64,000 nt of DNA from Stenotrophomonas maltophilia D457 (GCF_000284595.1 NC_017671.1:2947001-3011000); one strand, 5' to 3'; positions 47,022-57,154 are shown, counted from the stretch's first letter. Notes: generated by a model from the sequence alone, not told the origin. Translations and numbers: made by a program.

Positions 47022-47872
47022 ATACCCATCCCGAATGGCTGACGGTGCACGAAGGCGACGCCCCCCTCATCGTCAGCTTTCCGCATACCGGCAGCGAGCT
47101 GCCGCACGACCTGATCGGCGACTACCACTCACCGTGGCTGGCCCGCCGCGACACAGACTGGTGGGTACACGAACTGTACGACTTCGTGCGTGGCATGGGC
47201 GCGACCACGGTGCGCTCGGCGATCTCGCGTTCGGTGATCGACCTCAACCGCGATCCCAGCGGCGTGTCGCTGTACCCGGGCCAGAACACCACCGGCCTGT
47301 GTCCGCTGACCACCTTCGACAACCAGCCGCTGTACCACGCCGGGCGCGAACCGGACGAAGCGGAAATCGCCCGTCGCCGCGACACGTATTTCCTGCCTTA
47401 CCACGATGCGCTGGCGGCGCAGATCACGCGCCTGCGCGCACGCCACGCTACCGTGGTGGTGTACGACGCGCACTCGATCCGCTCACACATCCCGCACCTG
47501 TTCGAAGGCGAGCTGCCGCAGTTCAACCTGGGTACCGCCGGCCCCTCCGGTGCACCGGACACCTCCTGCGACAACGCCTTGAGCGATGTGGTGGAGAACC
47601 TGCTGAAAATCAGCGGCATGAGCCAGGTGCGCAACGGCCGCTTCAAGGGCGGCTGGATCACCCGCCACTACAGCAACATCGCCGCCGGCGTGCACAGCCT
47701 GCAGATGGAACTTGCCTGCCGCGGCTACATGCACGAGCCCCTGCCGGACCAGGTGGACGAACACAGCTGGCCCACCCCGCTCGACCCCGCCCACGCCGCA
47801 CCACTGCGCCACACCCTGGCGCAGGTGCTCAACGCCTGCCTTGAATTTGCTACGAACCGGAGCGCCGCATGA
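47018..47872 (+). CDS. hutG: N-formylglutamate deformylase
   Basis: 284 residues from ATG 47018. N-formylglutamate amidohydrolase family: [51 protein letters not shown] and [11 protein letters not shown]. It releases formate and glutamate from N-formylglutamate, completing the route begun by HutF. It overlaps hutH and hutU by 4 bp each. Confidence 0.95.
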   Translation: MNTHPEWLTVHEGDAPLIVSFPHTGSELPHDLIGDYHSPWLARRDTDWWVHELYDFVRGMGATTVRSAISRSVIDLNRDPSGVSLYPGQNTTGLCPLTTFDNQPLYHAGREPDEAEIARRRDTYFLPYHDALAAQITRLRARHATVVVYDAHSIRSHIPHLFEGELPQFNLGTAGPSGAPDTSCDNALSDVVENLLKISGMSQVRNGRFKGGWITRHYSNIAAGVHSLQMELACRGYMHEPLPDQVDEHSWPTPLDPAHAAPLRHTLAQVLNACLEFATNRSAA

Positions 47873-49536
47873 CCCGCAACGACCCATCCCGCACCGTCGC
47901 CGCGCCGACCGGCACCACGCTCAATGCCAAGAGCTGGCTGACCGAAGCACCGCTGCGCATGCTGATGAACAACCTGCACCCGGACGTGGCCGAGCGCCCG
48001 CAGGAACTGGTGGTGTACGGCGGCATCGGCCGCGCCGCGCGCGACTGGGAAAGCTTCGATGCCATCGTCGAGACGCTCAAGCGCCTGGACGACGACCAGA
48101 CCCTGCTGGTGCAGTCGGGCAAGCCGGTAGGCGTGTTCCGCACCCACGCCGACGCGCCGCGCGTGCTGATCGCCAATTCCAACCTGGTGCCGCGCTGGGC
48201 CAACTGGGACCACTTCAACGAGCTGGATAAGAAGGGCCTGGCCATGTACGGCCAGATGACCGCCGGCAGCTGGATCTACATCGGTGCGCAGGGCATCGTG
48301 CAGGGCACCTACGAGACCTTCGTGGAAATGGGGCGCCAGCATTTCGGCGGCGACCTGACCGGCAAGTGGCTGTTCACCGGTGGCCTCGGTGGCATGGGCG
48401 GCGCACAGCCGCTGGCCGCGGTGATGGCCGGCGCCTCCTGCCTGGCCGTCGAGTGCCGCAAGAGCAGCATCGACATGCGCCTGCGCACCGGCTACCTCGA
48501 CACCTGGACCGATAATCTGGACGAAGCGCTGCGCCTGATCGACGAGTCGTGCAAGACAGGCACGCCGAAGTCGGTGGGCCTGCTCGGCAATGTGGCCGAT
48601 GTGCTGGCCGAACTGCTCAAGCGCGGCGTGAAGCCGGACCTGCTGACCGACCAGACCTCCGCGCACGACCCGGTGAACGGCTACCTGCCGCAGGGCTGGA
48701 CGGTCGAACAGTGGGATGAGAAGCGCGCTTCCGCCCCCAAGGAAGTGGAGAAGGCCGCGCGTGCATCGATGGCCAACCACATCCGCGCCATGCTCGGCTT
48801 CCATGCGCTGGGCGTGCCGACCGTGGACTACGGCAACAACCTGCGGCAGATGGCACTGGAAGAAGGCGTGTCCAATGCCTTCGATTTCCCGGGTTTCGTG
48901 CCGGCCTATATCCGTCCACTGTTCTGCCGCGGCATCGGCCCGTTCCGCTGGGCTGCACTGAGCGGTGATCCGGAAGACATCGCCAAGACCGATGCAAAGG
49001 TGAAGGAACTGATTCCGGACAACCCGCACCTGCACCGCTGGCTGGACATGGCCGCCGAGAAGATCAAGTTCCAGGGCCTGCCGGCACGCATCTGCTGGGT
49101 CGGCCTGGGTGATCGTGATCGACTCGGCCTGGCCTTCAATGAAATGGTGGCCAACGGCGAACTGAAGGCACCGGTGGTGATCGGTCGCGACCATCTGGAC
49201 AGTGGCAGCGTCGCCTCGCCGAACCGCGAAACCGAAGCGATGGCCGACGGCTCCGATGCGGTGTCCGACTGGCCGCTGCTGAACGCCCTGCTCAACACCG
49301 CCAGCGGCGCGACGTGGGTGTCGCTGCATCACGGTGGCGGCGTGGGCATGGGCTTCTCGCAGCACGCCGGCATGGTGATTGTCTGTGATGGCACCGAAGC
49401 GGCGGCGAAGCGGATTGGCCGCGTGCTGTGGAACGACCCGGCCACTGGCGTGATGCGCCATGCCGATGCGGGGTATGGCATCGCGATCGACTGCGCGAAG
49501 GAAAAGGGACTGGATCTGCCGGGAATCCTCGGCTGA
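47869..49536 (+). CDS. hutU: Urocanate hydratase
   Basis: 555 residues, the normal length. NAD+-containing urocanase signatures: [56 protein letters not shown] (Rossmann), DQTSAHDP and the active-site region [19 protein letters not shown]. It converts urocanate to imidazolone propionate (step two). Last gene of hutIHGU, followed by a REP pair. Confidence 0.97.
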   Translation: MTRNDPSRTVAAPTGTTLNAKSWLTEAPLRMLMNNLHPDVAERPQELVVYGGIGRAARDWESFDAIVETLKRLDDDQTLLVQSGKPVGVFRTHADAPRVLIANSNLVPRWANWDHFNELDKKGLAMYGQMTAGSWIYIGAQGIVQGTYETFVEMGRQHFGGDLTGKWLFTGGLGGMGGAQPLAAVMAGASCLAVECRKSSIDMRLRTGYLDTWTDNLDEALRLIDESCKTGTPKSVGLLGNVADVLAELLKRGVKPDLLTDQTSAHDPVNGYLPQGWTVEQWDEKRASAPKEVEKAARASMANHIRAMLGFHALGVPTVDYGNNLRQMALEEGVSNAFDFPGFVPAYIRPLFCRGIGPFRWAALSGDPEDIAKTDAKVKELIPDNPHLHRWLDMAAEKIKFQGLPARICWVGLGDRDRLGLAFNEMVANGELKAPVVIGRDHLDSGSVASPNRETEAMADGSDAVSDWPLLNALLNTASGATWVSLHHGGGVGMGFSQHAGMVIVCDGTEAAAKRIGRVLWNDPATGVMRHADAGYGIAIDCAKEKGLDLPGILG

Positions 49537-49544
49537 TCACGGAG

Positions 49545-49601
49545 GTGCCGGCCAGCGGCCGGCACTACCGAAACGTGTGGTAGTGCCGGCCGCTGGCCGG
49601 C
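49545..49601. repeat. Inverted pair of SMAG-type stem-loops
   Basis: GTGCCGGCC/GGCCGGCAC with CTAC (to 49568), then GTAG at 49580-49583 with GCCGGCC/GGCCGGC (to 49601). Head-to-head arrangement with an 11-bp joint, between hutU and the serine hydrolase gene. Confidence 0.85.
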
Positions 49602-49684
49602 TCTCCCCGATGCGGGAATCGGCGGCCTTGACCCGCTCGTCGGTCGTGACCAACATGCGCCATCACCGCTGATGGATCACCGCG

Positions 49685-51121
49685 ATGTACCGCACGCTCG
49701 CTGCCGCACTGCTCTGCACGCTGTTTGCGATCCCGCCCGCTTCGGCGCGTGACGTCCCCACCACTCTCTCCACTCAGCTCGACGCCCAACTGCAGAGCAA
49801 CCGCGAGCGCTACGGCATTGCCGGCCAGGCGGTACTGGTCGCACACAACGGCCAGGCGCTCTACCAGGGCGCCAGCGGTGAACGTGATCCCGCTGCCCAT
49901 GCCCCTGCCACCGTCGAGACCATCTTCGCCGCGCAGTCGATGGCCAAGCTGCTGACCAGCACGCTGGTGATGCAGTTGGTCGATCAGGGCAAGGTGGATC
50001 TGGATGCGCCGGCCAGCCGCTACGTGCCGGGCCTGCCGATTGCATGGCAGGCGATCCACGTGCGTGATTTCCTCAACCACAGCTCCGGCATCGGCGAGTA
50101 CTACGACCGGGTGGATAACCGCTGGGTGAGCAAGGGCTACCCCGGTGTAGCGCCTGACCTTGCCGCTGCGCTGAAAGTCGCCGGCGCGGCACCGATGCAG
50201 TTCGCCACCGGCAGCCGCATGCAGTACACCCAGGCCAACTACCTGGTACTGACAGCGCTGCTGGAAGCACACTACCGCACGCCCTACCCGGCCATCGCGC
50301 GCGAACGCATCCTGCAGCCATTGAAGATGACCAGCACGTCATGGGGCATCGCCAACGTGCCGGTCGAGCGCGCGGCGGTGCCGTACATCGGCAAGGATGG
50401 CGCGTTGCAACCGGCCAATGAAGATCCCTGGCCCAACTACGGCTGGGGGCATGCCGACCTGCAGACCACCGTGGGCGACATGAACCGTTTCCTGCAGGCG
50501 CTGGCGACCGGCAAGCTGGTGCGCACGGCGACCCTGGAAAAACTCTGGCAGCCGCAGAAGCTGAGCGGTGGCGGCAGCAACTTCTTCTCCACCGGCTGGG
50601 ACACCACCCGCAGCGACGGCTACACCCAGGTCGGCCACGATGGTGGCACCCGTGTACGTGCGCGATTGGCCTACAAGGGCACGCTGGCCAGCGGCTACTG
50701 GGTGTTCGTGTACCTGACCAATGGCAGCGCCCGCAATGTCTGGTCCAGCACGCTGGTGGAGAGCACGATGGCGGTGGTTGCGCCCGGGGAGTTTCCGCAT
50801 GCGGTGTTGTCCGAGCGGCTGATCGGCTATGCGCTGGATGACAGCACCGATGCGAAACCGCAGATGCGTAGCTGGCTGCGCGACAGCAATGGCGTTCCCA
50901 CCGGCGAACTGGAGCGTGCGATCAACGGTGATGGCTATGCCATCCGCGAGAGTCTTGGTGCCAGCAAGGCGCTGAAAGTGTTCGCGCTCAACGCCGAGCT
51001 GTATCCGGATTCGGCCAACGCGTGGGACAGCCTGGCCGAGTGCCATGCGGCATTGGGCGATAGGGAAGCGGCTGATCGGCTGTACGCGAAGGCCAAGAAG
51101 CTGGCGAAACCCTCGCCATAA
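49685..51121 (+). CDS. Exported beta-lactamase-fold serine hydrolase with TPR-like tail
   Basis: 478 residues with a signal peptide (cleavage near Ala21). Class C beta-lactamase/esterase fold: the SxxK tetrad is Ser85-Met-Ala-Lys88 in FAAQSMAKLL, and the third motif is GHDGGTR. The second motif, normally Tyr-x-Asn, reads Tyr181-Thr-Gln183. The C-terminal 45 residues form a single TPR-like helix pair (YPDSANAWDSLAECHAALGDREAADRLYAKAKKL). A peptidase or esterase role is more likely than a true beta-lactamase. Flanked by REP elements and apparently monocistronic. Confidence 0.85.
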   Translation: MYRTLAAALLCTLFAIPPASARDVPTTLSTQLDAQLQSNRERYGIAGQAVLVAHNGQALYQGASGERDPAAHAPATVETIFAAQSMAKLLTSTLVMQLVDQGKVDLDAPASRYVPGLPIAWQAIHVRDFLNHSSGIGEYYDRVDNRWVSKGYPGVAPDLAAALKVAGAAPMQFATGSRMQYTQANYLVLTALLEAHYRTPYPAIARERILQPLKMTSTSWGIANVPVERAAVPYIGKDGALQPANEDPWPNYGWGHADLQTTVGDMNRFLQALATGKLVRTATLEKLWQPQKLSGGGSNFFSTGWDTTRSDGYTQVGHDGGTRVRARLAYKGTLASGYWVFVYLTNGSARNVWSSTLVESTMAVVAPGEFPHAVLSERLIGYALDDSTDAKPQMRSWLRDSNGVPTGELERAINGDGYAIRESLGASKALKVFALNAELYPDSANAWDSLAECHAALGDREAADRLYAKAKKLAKPSP

Positions 51122-51129
51122 ACCCTGCT

Positions 51130-51219
51130 GTAGCGCCGAGCCCATGCTCGGCTGATCTTCGCCGCGATGGCAGACAACCCGCGCTGCGCGCGATTAGCCG
51201 AGCGTGGGCTCGGCTCTAC
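51130..51219. repeat. Inverted pair of SMAG-type stem-loops
   Basis: GTAG at 51130-51133 with GCCGAGC/GCTCGGC (to 51152), and GCCGAGC/GCTCGGC at 51197-51214 with CTAC at 51216-51219. Same stem sequence as at 31075-31092 and 61432-61449. Confidence 0.85.
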
Positions 51220-51315
51220 AGGAACACGGCGGGCGGCCATACGCCGCCGGCGGGTGACGCGGCGCTGCCGACCTGTTAACTTGCGCGCCACTTTCGTGGT
51301 TTACAGCATTCCCGC

Positions 51316-53424
51316 ATGTCGCTTCCGTCGTACCGCCCTCACCCGTCGCTGCTGTTCCTGGCCGTTTCCCTTGGCCTCGCCTCCACCGCCGCTGCAGCCC
51401 CGCAGGCCACCACGCTGGATGCCGTACAGGTCACCGCCGCCGGTACCAGCGCGCAGGCGCGCGAAGCGCTGAAGCGCATCCCCGGCGCCAGCAACGTCAT
51501 CGACGTGGCCAAGGCCGACAGCCGACTATCCACCAGCGCCGATGTGCTGGCCTACCAGCCGGGTATCAGCGCGCAGTCGCCGGGTAATGAGGGCACCAAG
51601 ATCTCGATCCGTGGCTCGGGCATCAACCGGGGCCCTGGCGCGCACGCCTCGGGCATTGCGGTGTCGATCGACGGCCTGCCACTGACCGGCCCGGGCGGCA
51701 CGCCCTACGAGCTGCTGGAACCGCTGTGGCTGTCGCGCGTGGAAGTGCTGCGCGGCGCCAACGGCTTCGAGCGTGGCGCGCTGGCGCTGGGCGGTGCCAT
51801 CGACTACGTCAGCCGCAGCGGTCGTGATTCGGCGGGCGTGCAGCTGCACTACGAAGCCGGCAGCCGTGGCTACCAGAAGCGCGGCATCAGCTGGGGCGGC
51901 GTCAGTGGTGATGTCGACTACTTCCTGGCCTACACCGATACCGAATTCGACGGTTACCAGCGTCATGCGCGCGGCGATGGCAAGGGCGCGATGGCCAACA
52001 TCGGCTGGCAGATCACGCCCGACCTGCAGACGCGTTTCTTCGTGCGCTACCGCGAAACCAATCATGAAACGCCCGGTCGCCTGACCCGCGATCAGATCCG
52101 TAACGATCCGCGTGCCGCGAATGCGGCCAACCTGGCCATCGATGCGCGTCGCCCGCAGCCGGGCAGCACCTGGGTGGGCAACGTCACCACGCTGCAGATC
52201 GATGAAGACTCCTCGTTGCAGGCCGGGCTGGTCTATCACACGTACCCGATGGACTTGAACGAGAGCCTGTACCGGCAGCAGCTGGACTACGCCAACCTCA
52301 ACGCCACGCTGGACTACCGCCGCCGCCACCGGCTGTTCGGCCTGGACAGCGAAACCACGGTCGGCCTGCGCGTCACCCACGATCTGGACGCCGACGTGCG
52401 CGAGTCGCTGCGCTTTGCCAGCAACGGCTATGCCGCCGGCACGCGCACGCGTGACTTCCGGCACCACGGCACCGACAGCACGCTGCACGTCGGCAACACC
52501 CTCACCTTCAATGACCGCCTGCGCATGCAGACCGGGCTGGCACTGATCAACACCCGTCGCGATGTGCAGGTGACCTGGCCGAGCAGCGGTGGCCGCCTGC
52601 GCGACCACGACTGGGACTACGCGCCGCGACTGGGCTTCACCTGGCAGCACAGCGCCCAGACCCAGTGGTTCGGCAACCTCAGCCGCTCGGTGGAGGCGCC
52701 GCACCCGTGGTCGATGATTTGGGGCTCGAACCAGTACTTCGGGCCAGGCAATGGCCCGTCTACCGGCCGCCAGCGCGCGCCGGTGCCGATGCAGAACCAG
52801 ACCGCCACCACGCTGGAACTGGGCGCGCGCGGTGACGCGGCGCTGGGCCGCTGGGAACTGACCGGCTACTACGCGCACGTGAACCACGAACTGCTGAGCG
52901 TTGAACTGCAACCGGTGCCGAACCTGTTCATCGCCGAGAACAACGCCAGCCCCACCGTTCACCGCGGCATCGAGGCCGGATTGGACAGCACGCTGTGGCG
53001 GGCTGCACCGGGCCGGCTGTCGCTTCGCCAGGCCTATACCTTCAGCGATTTCCGCTACCGCCACGACGCGCGTTTCGGCAGCAACCGCCTGCCCGGCCTG
53101 CCGCGCCACGCCTACCAGGCCGAGCTGCGCTTCGATCACGCATCCGGCCTGTACGCCGCGCTCAATACCGAATACGCCTCGCGCATCGCCGTCGACTACG
53201 CCAACAGCTACTGGGCCGACAGCCACGTGATCTTCGGCAGCCGCATCGGCTACGACGCACCCGGTGGCCGCTGGCAGGCCTGGGTGGAGATGCGCAACAT
53301 CGGCAACCGCCACTACGCCGCCACGGTCACGCCGGGTTACGACGACGCCGGCAAGGATGTCGCGCGCTCGACCCCGGGCGAAGGTCGTGGCGTCTATGCG
53401 GGCATGCGCTGGCGCTTTGACTGA
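51316..53424 (+). CDS. TonB-dependent outer-membrane receptor
   Basis: 702 residues. A signal peptide (cleavage near Ala28) and a TonB-box-like TTLDAVQVTAAG lead to a plug domain (ADVLAYQPGISAQSPGNEGTKISIRGSGINRGPGAHASGIAVSIDGLPLTGPGG, then RVEVLRGANGFERGALALGGAIDYVSRSG). A 22-strand-type barrel follows, ending ...RWRFD. The plug layout resembles the FecA/YncD-like group more than catecholate siderophore receptors. Substrate unknown. No Fur-like box is obvious upstream. Confidence 0.88.
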   Translation: MSLPSYRPHPSLLFLAVSLGLASTAAAAPQATTLDAVQVTAAGTSAQAREALKRIPGASNVIDVAKADSRLSTSADVLAYQPGISAQSPGNEGTKISIRGSGINRGPGAHASGIAVSIDGLPLTGPGGTPYELLEPLWLSRVEVLRGANGFERGALALGGAIDYVSRSGRDSAGVQLHYEAGSRGYQKRGISWGGVSGDVDYFLAYTDTEFDGYQRHARGDGKGAMANIGWQITPDLQTRFFVRYRETNHETPGRLTRDQIRNDPRAANAANLAIDARRPQPGSTWVGNVTTLQIDEDSSLQAGLVYHTYPMDLNESLYRQQLDYANLNATLDYRRRHRLFGLDSETTVGLRVTHDLDADVRESLRFASNGYAAGTRTRDFRHHGTDSTLHVGNTLTFNDRLRMQTGLALINTRRDVQVTWPSSGGRLRDHDWDYAPRLGFTWQHSAQTQWFGNLSRSVEAPHPWSMIWGSNQYFGPGNGPSTGRQRAPVPMQNQTATTLELGARGDAALGRWELTGYYAHVNHELLSVELQPVPNLFIAENNASPTVHRGIEAGLDSTLWRAAPGRLSLRQAYTFSDFRYRHDARFGSNRLPGLPRHAYQAELRFDHASGLYAALNTEYASRIAVDYANSYWADSHVIFGSRIGYDAPGGRWQAWVEMRNIGNRHYAATVTPGYDDAGKDVARSTPGEGRGVYAGMRWRFD

Positions 53425-53470
53425 TTGCCGCAGGCGGCGCCGGGTGTGATCCGGCGCCGCCGTTCCAGTG

Positions 53471-53989
53471 TCAGCCGATACGCCAGGCCGGCAGGCGCTC
53501 GCTGCGCTTCCAGATGGAAGGCGCCAAGCCGATCAGCACCAGTGCCGCCAACCACTTCGGCGAGGTACTGAGCAGTGTCGAGGTGAGCGAGCCATCGGCG
53601 GGGGCGGCCATTTCCTGCCACGGGTTGTAGCCCAGGTAGACGACGCTGCCAGCCCACCACAGCAACGCCAGACCGACACCCACCAGCAGCAGGGCCAGCG
53701 TGCGGCAGGTCCAGCGCTGCGAGGTAGTGCCCCATTCCCGCGACGCCGCGGTCAGCAGGCCCACCACCAGCAGCGACACCAGTGCCACCAGGCCGATATC
53801 GACCTTGGTTCCAATGCGCTCATAGGTACAGGCGCGGCACTGCGCCTCTTCCGCGGCGGTGGCGGCTTCGGCGCCATCGGCCTGCCCGGCTGCGGGCTGC
53901 GCCAGTGCTGCAAACGGCAACAACGCCGCCAGCAGCGTCACCATGATCCAACGAAACAACGTCCTGTTCCTGCGTGCAGCGACATCCAT
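53471..53989 (-). CDS. Membrane protein, unknown function
   Basis: 172 residues from ATG 53989. The N-terminal hydrophobic segment (about 14-32) may be a signal or anchor; two or three more follow (about 66-83, 95-115 and 145-160). A CRAC motif lies near residue 51 between the first two. No family is recognised. It converges with the TonB-dependent receptor gene, whose stop is 47 bp away. Confidence 0.6.
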   Translation of the reverse strand: MDVAARRNRTLFRWIMVTLLAALLPFAALAQPAAGQADGAEAATAAEEAQCRACTYERIGTKVDIGLVALVSLLVVGLLTAASREWGTTSQRWTCRTLALLLVGVGLALLWWAGSVVYLGYNPWQEMAAPADGSLTSTLLSTSPKWLAALVLIGLAPSIWKRSERLPAWRIG

Positions 53990-54117
53990 GCGCTCTTCCT
54001 CGTCAGTGGTTGTGTGTCCCAGTGGGCGTCCGGCCATCCAGCGCCCCTGTTTCAGATGCAGTACGACAAGCTCCCGATAGGTGACACCGCCGGGACACGA
54101 ATCCCGGCCGACCGCGA

Positions 54118-54674
54118 TCATAGCCTACTGTTCAGTGCAGCTGAAAACGGGGCGGGTCCAGGCGATATGAAGGAGCCAACCGCACTTCCCCCCTGGATGA
54201 CCTGCAGCAGATGGCTCGCACCCGGCACGCATTCCTGCGCGAGCCAGCCCAGTACGGCGAAAAACAGCAGCAGGCCGAGCAGCGGCCAGATCGTATGCGA
54301 CACGCATACCCGCCACCATCCCTGTTCCTGCATGCCCTGCATGCGAGGCGATGGGCTGCCACCGCCCACATCCGGCGACAGTCCCTCCAGTACGTTGCCC
54401 AGCGCCAGCGGATCCAGATCCACACCAGCAGCAGGAACACGCCATAGGCCAGCAACACGGCCATCGGGTAGCGAAGCAACATCGCGTCGATGCCGGCCAG
54501 GCGCAGCAGGTACGAGGCAAGGAATCCGGCCGCACCGGTCAGGGCGACGATCAGGGCCATCTGCAGGCGTGGCCAACCCCGCTGCTGCAGGTGCTGGCGC
54601 GCACGCACGACTTCGCTGCCGTGGTTTACGGGCAATTTCAGTGGACTGCGTGAAAAATGGCGTGAGCGCTTCAT
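54118..54674 (-). pseudogene. Membrane protein gene broken by a one-base frameshift
   Basis: From ATG 54674 the frame reads MKRSRHFSRSPLKLPVNHGSE...LQMALIVALTGAAGFLASYLLRLAGIDAMLLRYPMAVLLAYGVFLLLVWIWIRWRW and then loses sense. The neighbouring frame continues NVLEGLSPDVGGGSPSP...TIWPLLGLLLFFAVLGWLAQE to TGA at 54118. Adding one base to the CCC at 54398-54400 joins them as ...RWRW-GNVLEGLSPDVGGG. The result is a protein of about 185 residues with three membrane segments and a Gly/Ser linker. Either a true mutation or a missed base. Confidence 0.65.
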
Positions 54675-54879
54675 TCCGCCGCCGGGGGCCGGAGGCAGCG
54701 CGGCCAGGGACTTCGGGAACCTGATGCTGCATGCGGACATCCTTGCCGGGCACGCGTAGGCGGTGGTGGACGGATTCCAGCGCGATGGGGCCGTGGGTCC
54801 ATCACCCACAGGCCGCACTGGCGCCGGCCTTGTACCCGCGCGCCGGCGGCTGGATCATGACTTTCCGCTACGAAAAAGT

Positions 54880-55203
54880 ATGCTCTACGGCATGCACGTC
54901 TCCCAGCTCACCCGCTCCACCGCCCTCGTGATGTTCGTTCCAATGATTGGCCTCGCCGGTTGGGGTTCGTGGTTTGGTAGCCGCTGCATCAGCGATGGCT
55001 GCCTCGGCGTCCTGGTGGCATGGCTTGCCGCCGTGGCCACCTTTGCGGTGCAGGCATTGCTGGTGCTCCCGACGCATGCCTGGGCCCTCAAGCGGCAGGG
55101 ATCCCCCGCCTCCCGCAGCTACCTGCGTTGGTTGGGCGCGTCGGCCATCGCTGCCTTCCTGCCCATCGGGCTCGGCTGGGGCTATCTGATGATCTTCCGA
55201 TGA
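54880..55203 (+). CDS. Small membrane protein, unknown function
   Basis: 107 residues from ATG 54880 (103 from ATG 54892). Three hydrophobic segments are visible (about 14-32, 44-63 and 84-104), with two cysteines between the first and second (SRCISDGC). No family is recognised and no strong ribosome-binding site is visible. It faces the TetR gene convergently. Confidence 0.5.
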   Translation: MLYGMHVSQLTRSTALVMFVPMIGLAGWGSWFGSRCISDGCLGVLVAWLAAVATFAVQALLVLPTHAWALKRQGSPASRSYLRWLGASAIAAFLPIGLGWGYLMIFR

Positions 55204-55237
55204 CCTGCTGCGCGTCTTCCGCACGCGGATAGCCGGA

Positions 55238-55813
55238 TCAAGGACGCGCGGCCGCCTTCAGCAACTGCGCTGCCACCTGGTCGAACGGGGCGATGTCCTG
55301 CAGTGCGCGGCACATCGCAACCGCACCCTCCACACTCGCGATCACCAGGCTGGCCAGCTCGTTCGCAGCCGACTGTTCGTGGCCGTCGGCAATGAAGGCT
55401 GCGGCGAGATGCCCCTGCCAGCGCGCGAACACTTCGGCAGCGGCAACGCGTGCCTGGCTGGGCACGGCCTCCACCGGCTCTTCCACTGCCGCGGCCAGCA
55501 CCGGACAGCCCGCGCGGAACCCGGAACGCAGCAAGCGCTCACGCCACATCGCCAGGAACTGCGGCAGGCCCTGCACCGCCCCCCCCTTCAGCAGCTCCAC
55601 CAGCAGCGTTTCTACCTTGTCGCCAGCCATGTGGGTGGCGCGCGCCAGCAACTCCTGCTTGCCGCCGGGAAAGTGGTGATAGGTGGAGCCCAGCGGTGCC
55701 TCGGCCAGCTTGGTCACCTCACGGATGCTGGTGGCATTGAGACCCACGCGCGCCAGCATCTGTGCCGCAGCATCAATCACGCGTTGTGGCGCATCAGAGG
55801 GGCGCGGGCTCAC
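55238..55813 (-). CDS. TetR/AcrR family regulator
   Basis: 191 residues from GTG 55813, preceded by GGAG (7 nt). HTH: QRVIDAAAQMLARVGLNATSIREVTKLAEAPLGSTYHHFPGGKQELLARA. The C-terminal part (FRAGCPVLAAAVEEP, ANELASLVIASVEGAVAMCRA) matches the YxaF/LmrA-like subgroup. It is divergent from the thioesterase gene across 69 bp containing direct repeats, so it probably controls that gene and itself. Confidence 0.88.
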   Translation of the reverse strand: MSPRPSDAPQRVIDAAAQMLARVGLNATSIREVTKLAEAPLGSTYHHFPGGKQELLARATHMAGDKVETLLVELLKGGAVQGLPQFLAMWRERLLRSGFRAGCPVLAAAVEEPVEAVPSQARVAAAEVFARWQGHLAAAFIADGHEQSAANELASLVIASVEGAVAMCRALQDIAPFDQVAAQLLKAAARP

Positions 55814-55831
55814 GGCAGGCTCCTTGCCAGG

Positions 55832-55879
55832 ACAGTCGTCATAGATTAGCTTACCGGCGATTCTATAACAGTCGTCATA
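55832..55879. promoter_or_regulatory. Direct repeats ACAGTCGTCATA in a divergent promoter
   Basis: A 12-bp sequence occurs twice, at 55832-55843 and 55868-55879, 36 bp apart. Between them lie ATAGA (55841-55845) and TCTAT (55862-55866), which form an inverted pair. The second copy ends 3 bp before the thioesterase ATG. This fits paired operators of the TetR regulator. Confidence 0.55.
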
Positions 55880-55882
55880 ACC

Positions 55883-56428
55883 ATGAATCTCTGGTTCCGC
55901 CTGCTCCACCTGCTGCTGTGCAGCCTGTTCCGGCCGAAGCTGGAGGCGCCGTTCGGGGTCTCGCGGCTGCAGTTCCGGGTGCTGCCCAACGACCTGGACA
56001 GCAACCTGCACATGACCAACGGTCGCTACTGGAACATCTTCGATCTGGGCCGGCTGGACCTGATCCTGCGCATGGGCCTGGGCCGGGTTGCGCTGCGCGA
56101 GAAGTGGGCACCGATCGTCGGCGCCGGCACCATCCAGTTCCGCCGCGAGCTGAAGCCGTTCCAGCGCTTCACCCTGGAAACGCGCCTGGTGGGCTGGGTC
56201 GGCTCGCGCGGCATCATGGAGCAGCGCGTGCTGATCGGCGCCGAGCAGAAGATCGCCACGCGCGCGCTGCTGGTCACCGGCATCTACGACCGGCGTGCGC
56301 GGCAGTTCCTGGCCATGCCGAAGATGATGGAAGCGATCGGCGTGGTCGCCCCGCCGTCGCCGCCGCTCAGTGCGGCCGCCGAAGCGTTGCTGGCCGCCGA
56401 TGCGGCGTTGAAGCAGGACGACGCCTGA
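55883..56428 (+). CDS. Hotdog-fold thioesterase-like protein (THEM6-like)
   Basis: 181 residues. An N-terminal hydrophobic helix (about 2-17) precedes a single hotdog domain: VLPNDLDSNLHMTNGRYWNIFDLGRLDLILRMGL, IQFRRELKPFQRFTLETRLVGW and REKWAPIVGAGT. The D-x-N-x-HMTNGRYW motif is the acyl-CoA thioesterase signature of the THEM6/4HBT group. It probably hydrolyses an acyl-CoA at the membrane. Control by the divergent TetR is inferred from the repeat pair just upstream. Confidence 0.8.
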   Translation: MNLWFRLLHLLLCSLFRPKLEAPFGVSRLQFRVLPNDLDSNLHMTNGRYWNIFDLGRLDLILRMGLGRVALREKWAPIVGAGTIQFRRELKPFQRFTLETRLVGWVGSRGIMEQRVLIGAEQKIATRALLVTGIYDRRARQFLAMPKMMEAIGVVAPPSPPLSAAAEALLAADAALKQDDA

Positions 56429-56431
56429 GCT

Positions 56432-57154
56432 TCAGGGGGCCGCCACCGGCACCGCGTGCGGTTCGCGCGACACGACCTGGGTGCGCCCTCCCACGTGCAG
56501 CACGTACTCGAAGGACTGCCGCATGCGGCTGTATGCGCCGCCATCCGGCACGCCGTAGTTGGCACCCACGCTGAGGGTATGCCGGCCCGGCGGCAACGGC
56601 TTGAGCATTACCCAGTAGCCGTCGGCGGCGGCCAGCCGAGAGTGTTCGTCGTCGGCATCCATGCGGAAGCAGCCTTCGCTGCGGACCCGATGCCTGCGCA
56701 TGTCGCCCAGTGGCTGGCCGTCCAGCAGCACCACCGCGCTGATCAGGTAATCGTTGTTGACCGCCGCCCCCGCCTGCAGCTCCTTGCAGGACACAGCCTC
56801 ATCCACCTGGTAGTGCGCCATGTTGATGATCGGCAGCAACAGGTACTTGCCAGCCGGCACCACGCATTCGCGATGTGGCCGGAAACGGCCATTGGTGCCG
56901 GCCAGGTTCCAGACCGGGCCTTCCTGGCCCAGATCACACACACGGCCATCCGGGTCGAGATAGGGCGCGCCGCCCTGGCCGTCGGCCCAGCGCCACCAGC
57001 GGGCGGTCCATTCGGCCAACGAAACGCCGCCCACCGGTTCACGCGTCAGCGGCGAAGGCACCGCCGTGTCTGCACTGAACGCCGGCACGGCGGCCAGCAG
57101 CAAGGCCATCGTTGCGCCACTGCGGCAAAGCCATCCCTGGATTCCCTTCCGCAT
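56432..57154 (-). CDS. Secreted protein, unknown function
   Basis: 240 residues from ATG 57154 (ATG 57166 adds four). A signal peptide (cleavage after AFS-A near residue 28) is followed by LAEWTARWWRWADGQGG, a segment with four cysteines (VCDLG, ECVVPAGKYLLLPIIN, SCKELQ, GCFRMD) and a beta-rich C-terminus (GRHTLSVGANYG). This resembles small periplasmic proteins seen beside other unknown xanthomonad genes, but no function is known to me. It converges with the thioesterase gene. Confidence 0.65.
   Translation of the reverse strand: MRKGIQGWLCRSGATMALLLAAVPAFSADTAVPSPLTREPVGGVSLAEWTARWWRWADGQGGAPYLDPDGRVCDLGQEGPVWNLAGTNGRFRPHRECVVPAGKYLLLPIINMAHYQVDEAVSCKELQAGAAVNNDYLISAVVLLDGQPLGDMRRHRVRSEGCFRMDADDEHSRLAAADGYWVMLKPLPPGRHTLSVGANYGVPDGGAYSRMRQSFEYVLHVGGRTQVVSREPHAVPVAAP

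Noticed and set aside
51316..53424. The second TonB-dependent receptor considered as Fur regulated
   Set aside because: No Fur-like palindrome was found in the short upstream region; assignment left open.
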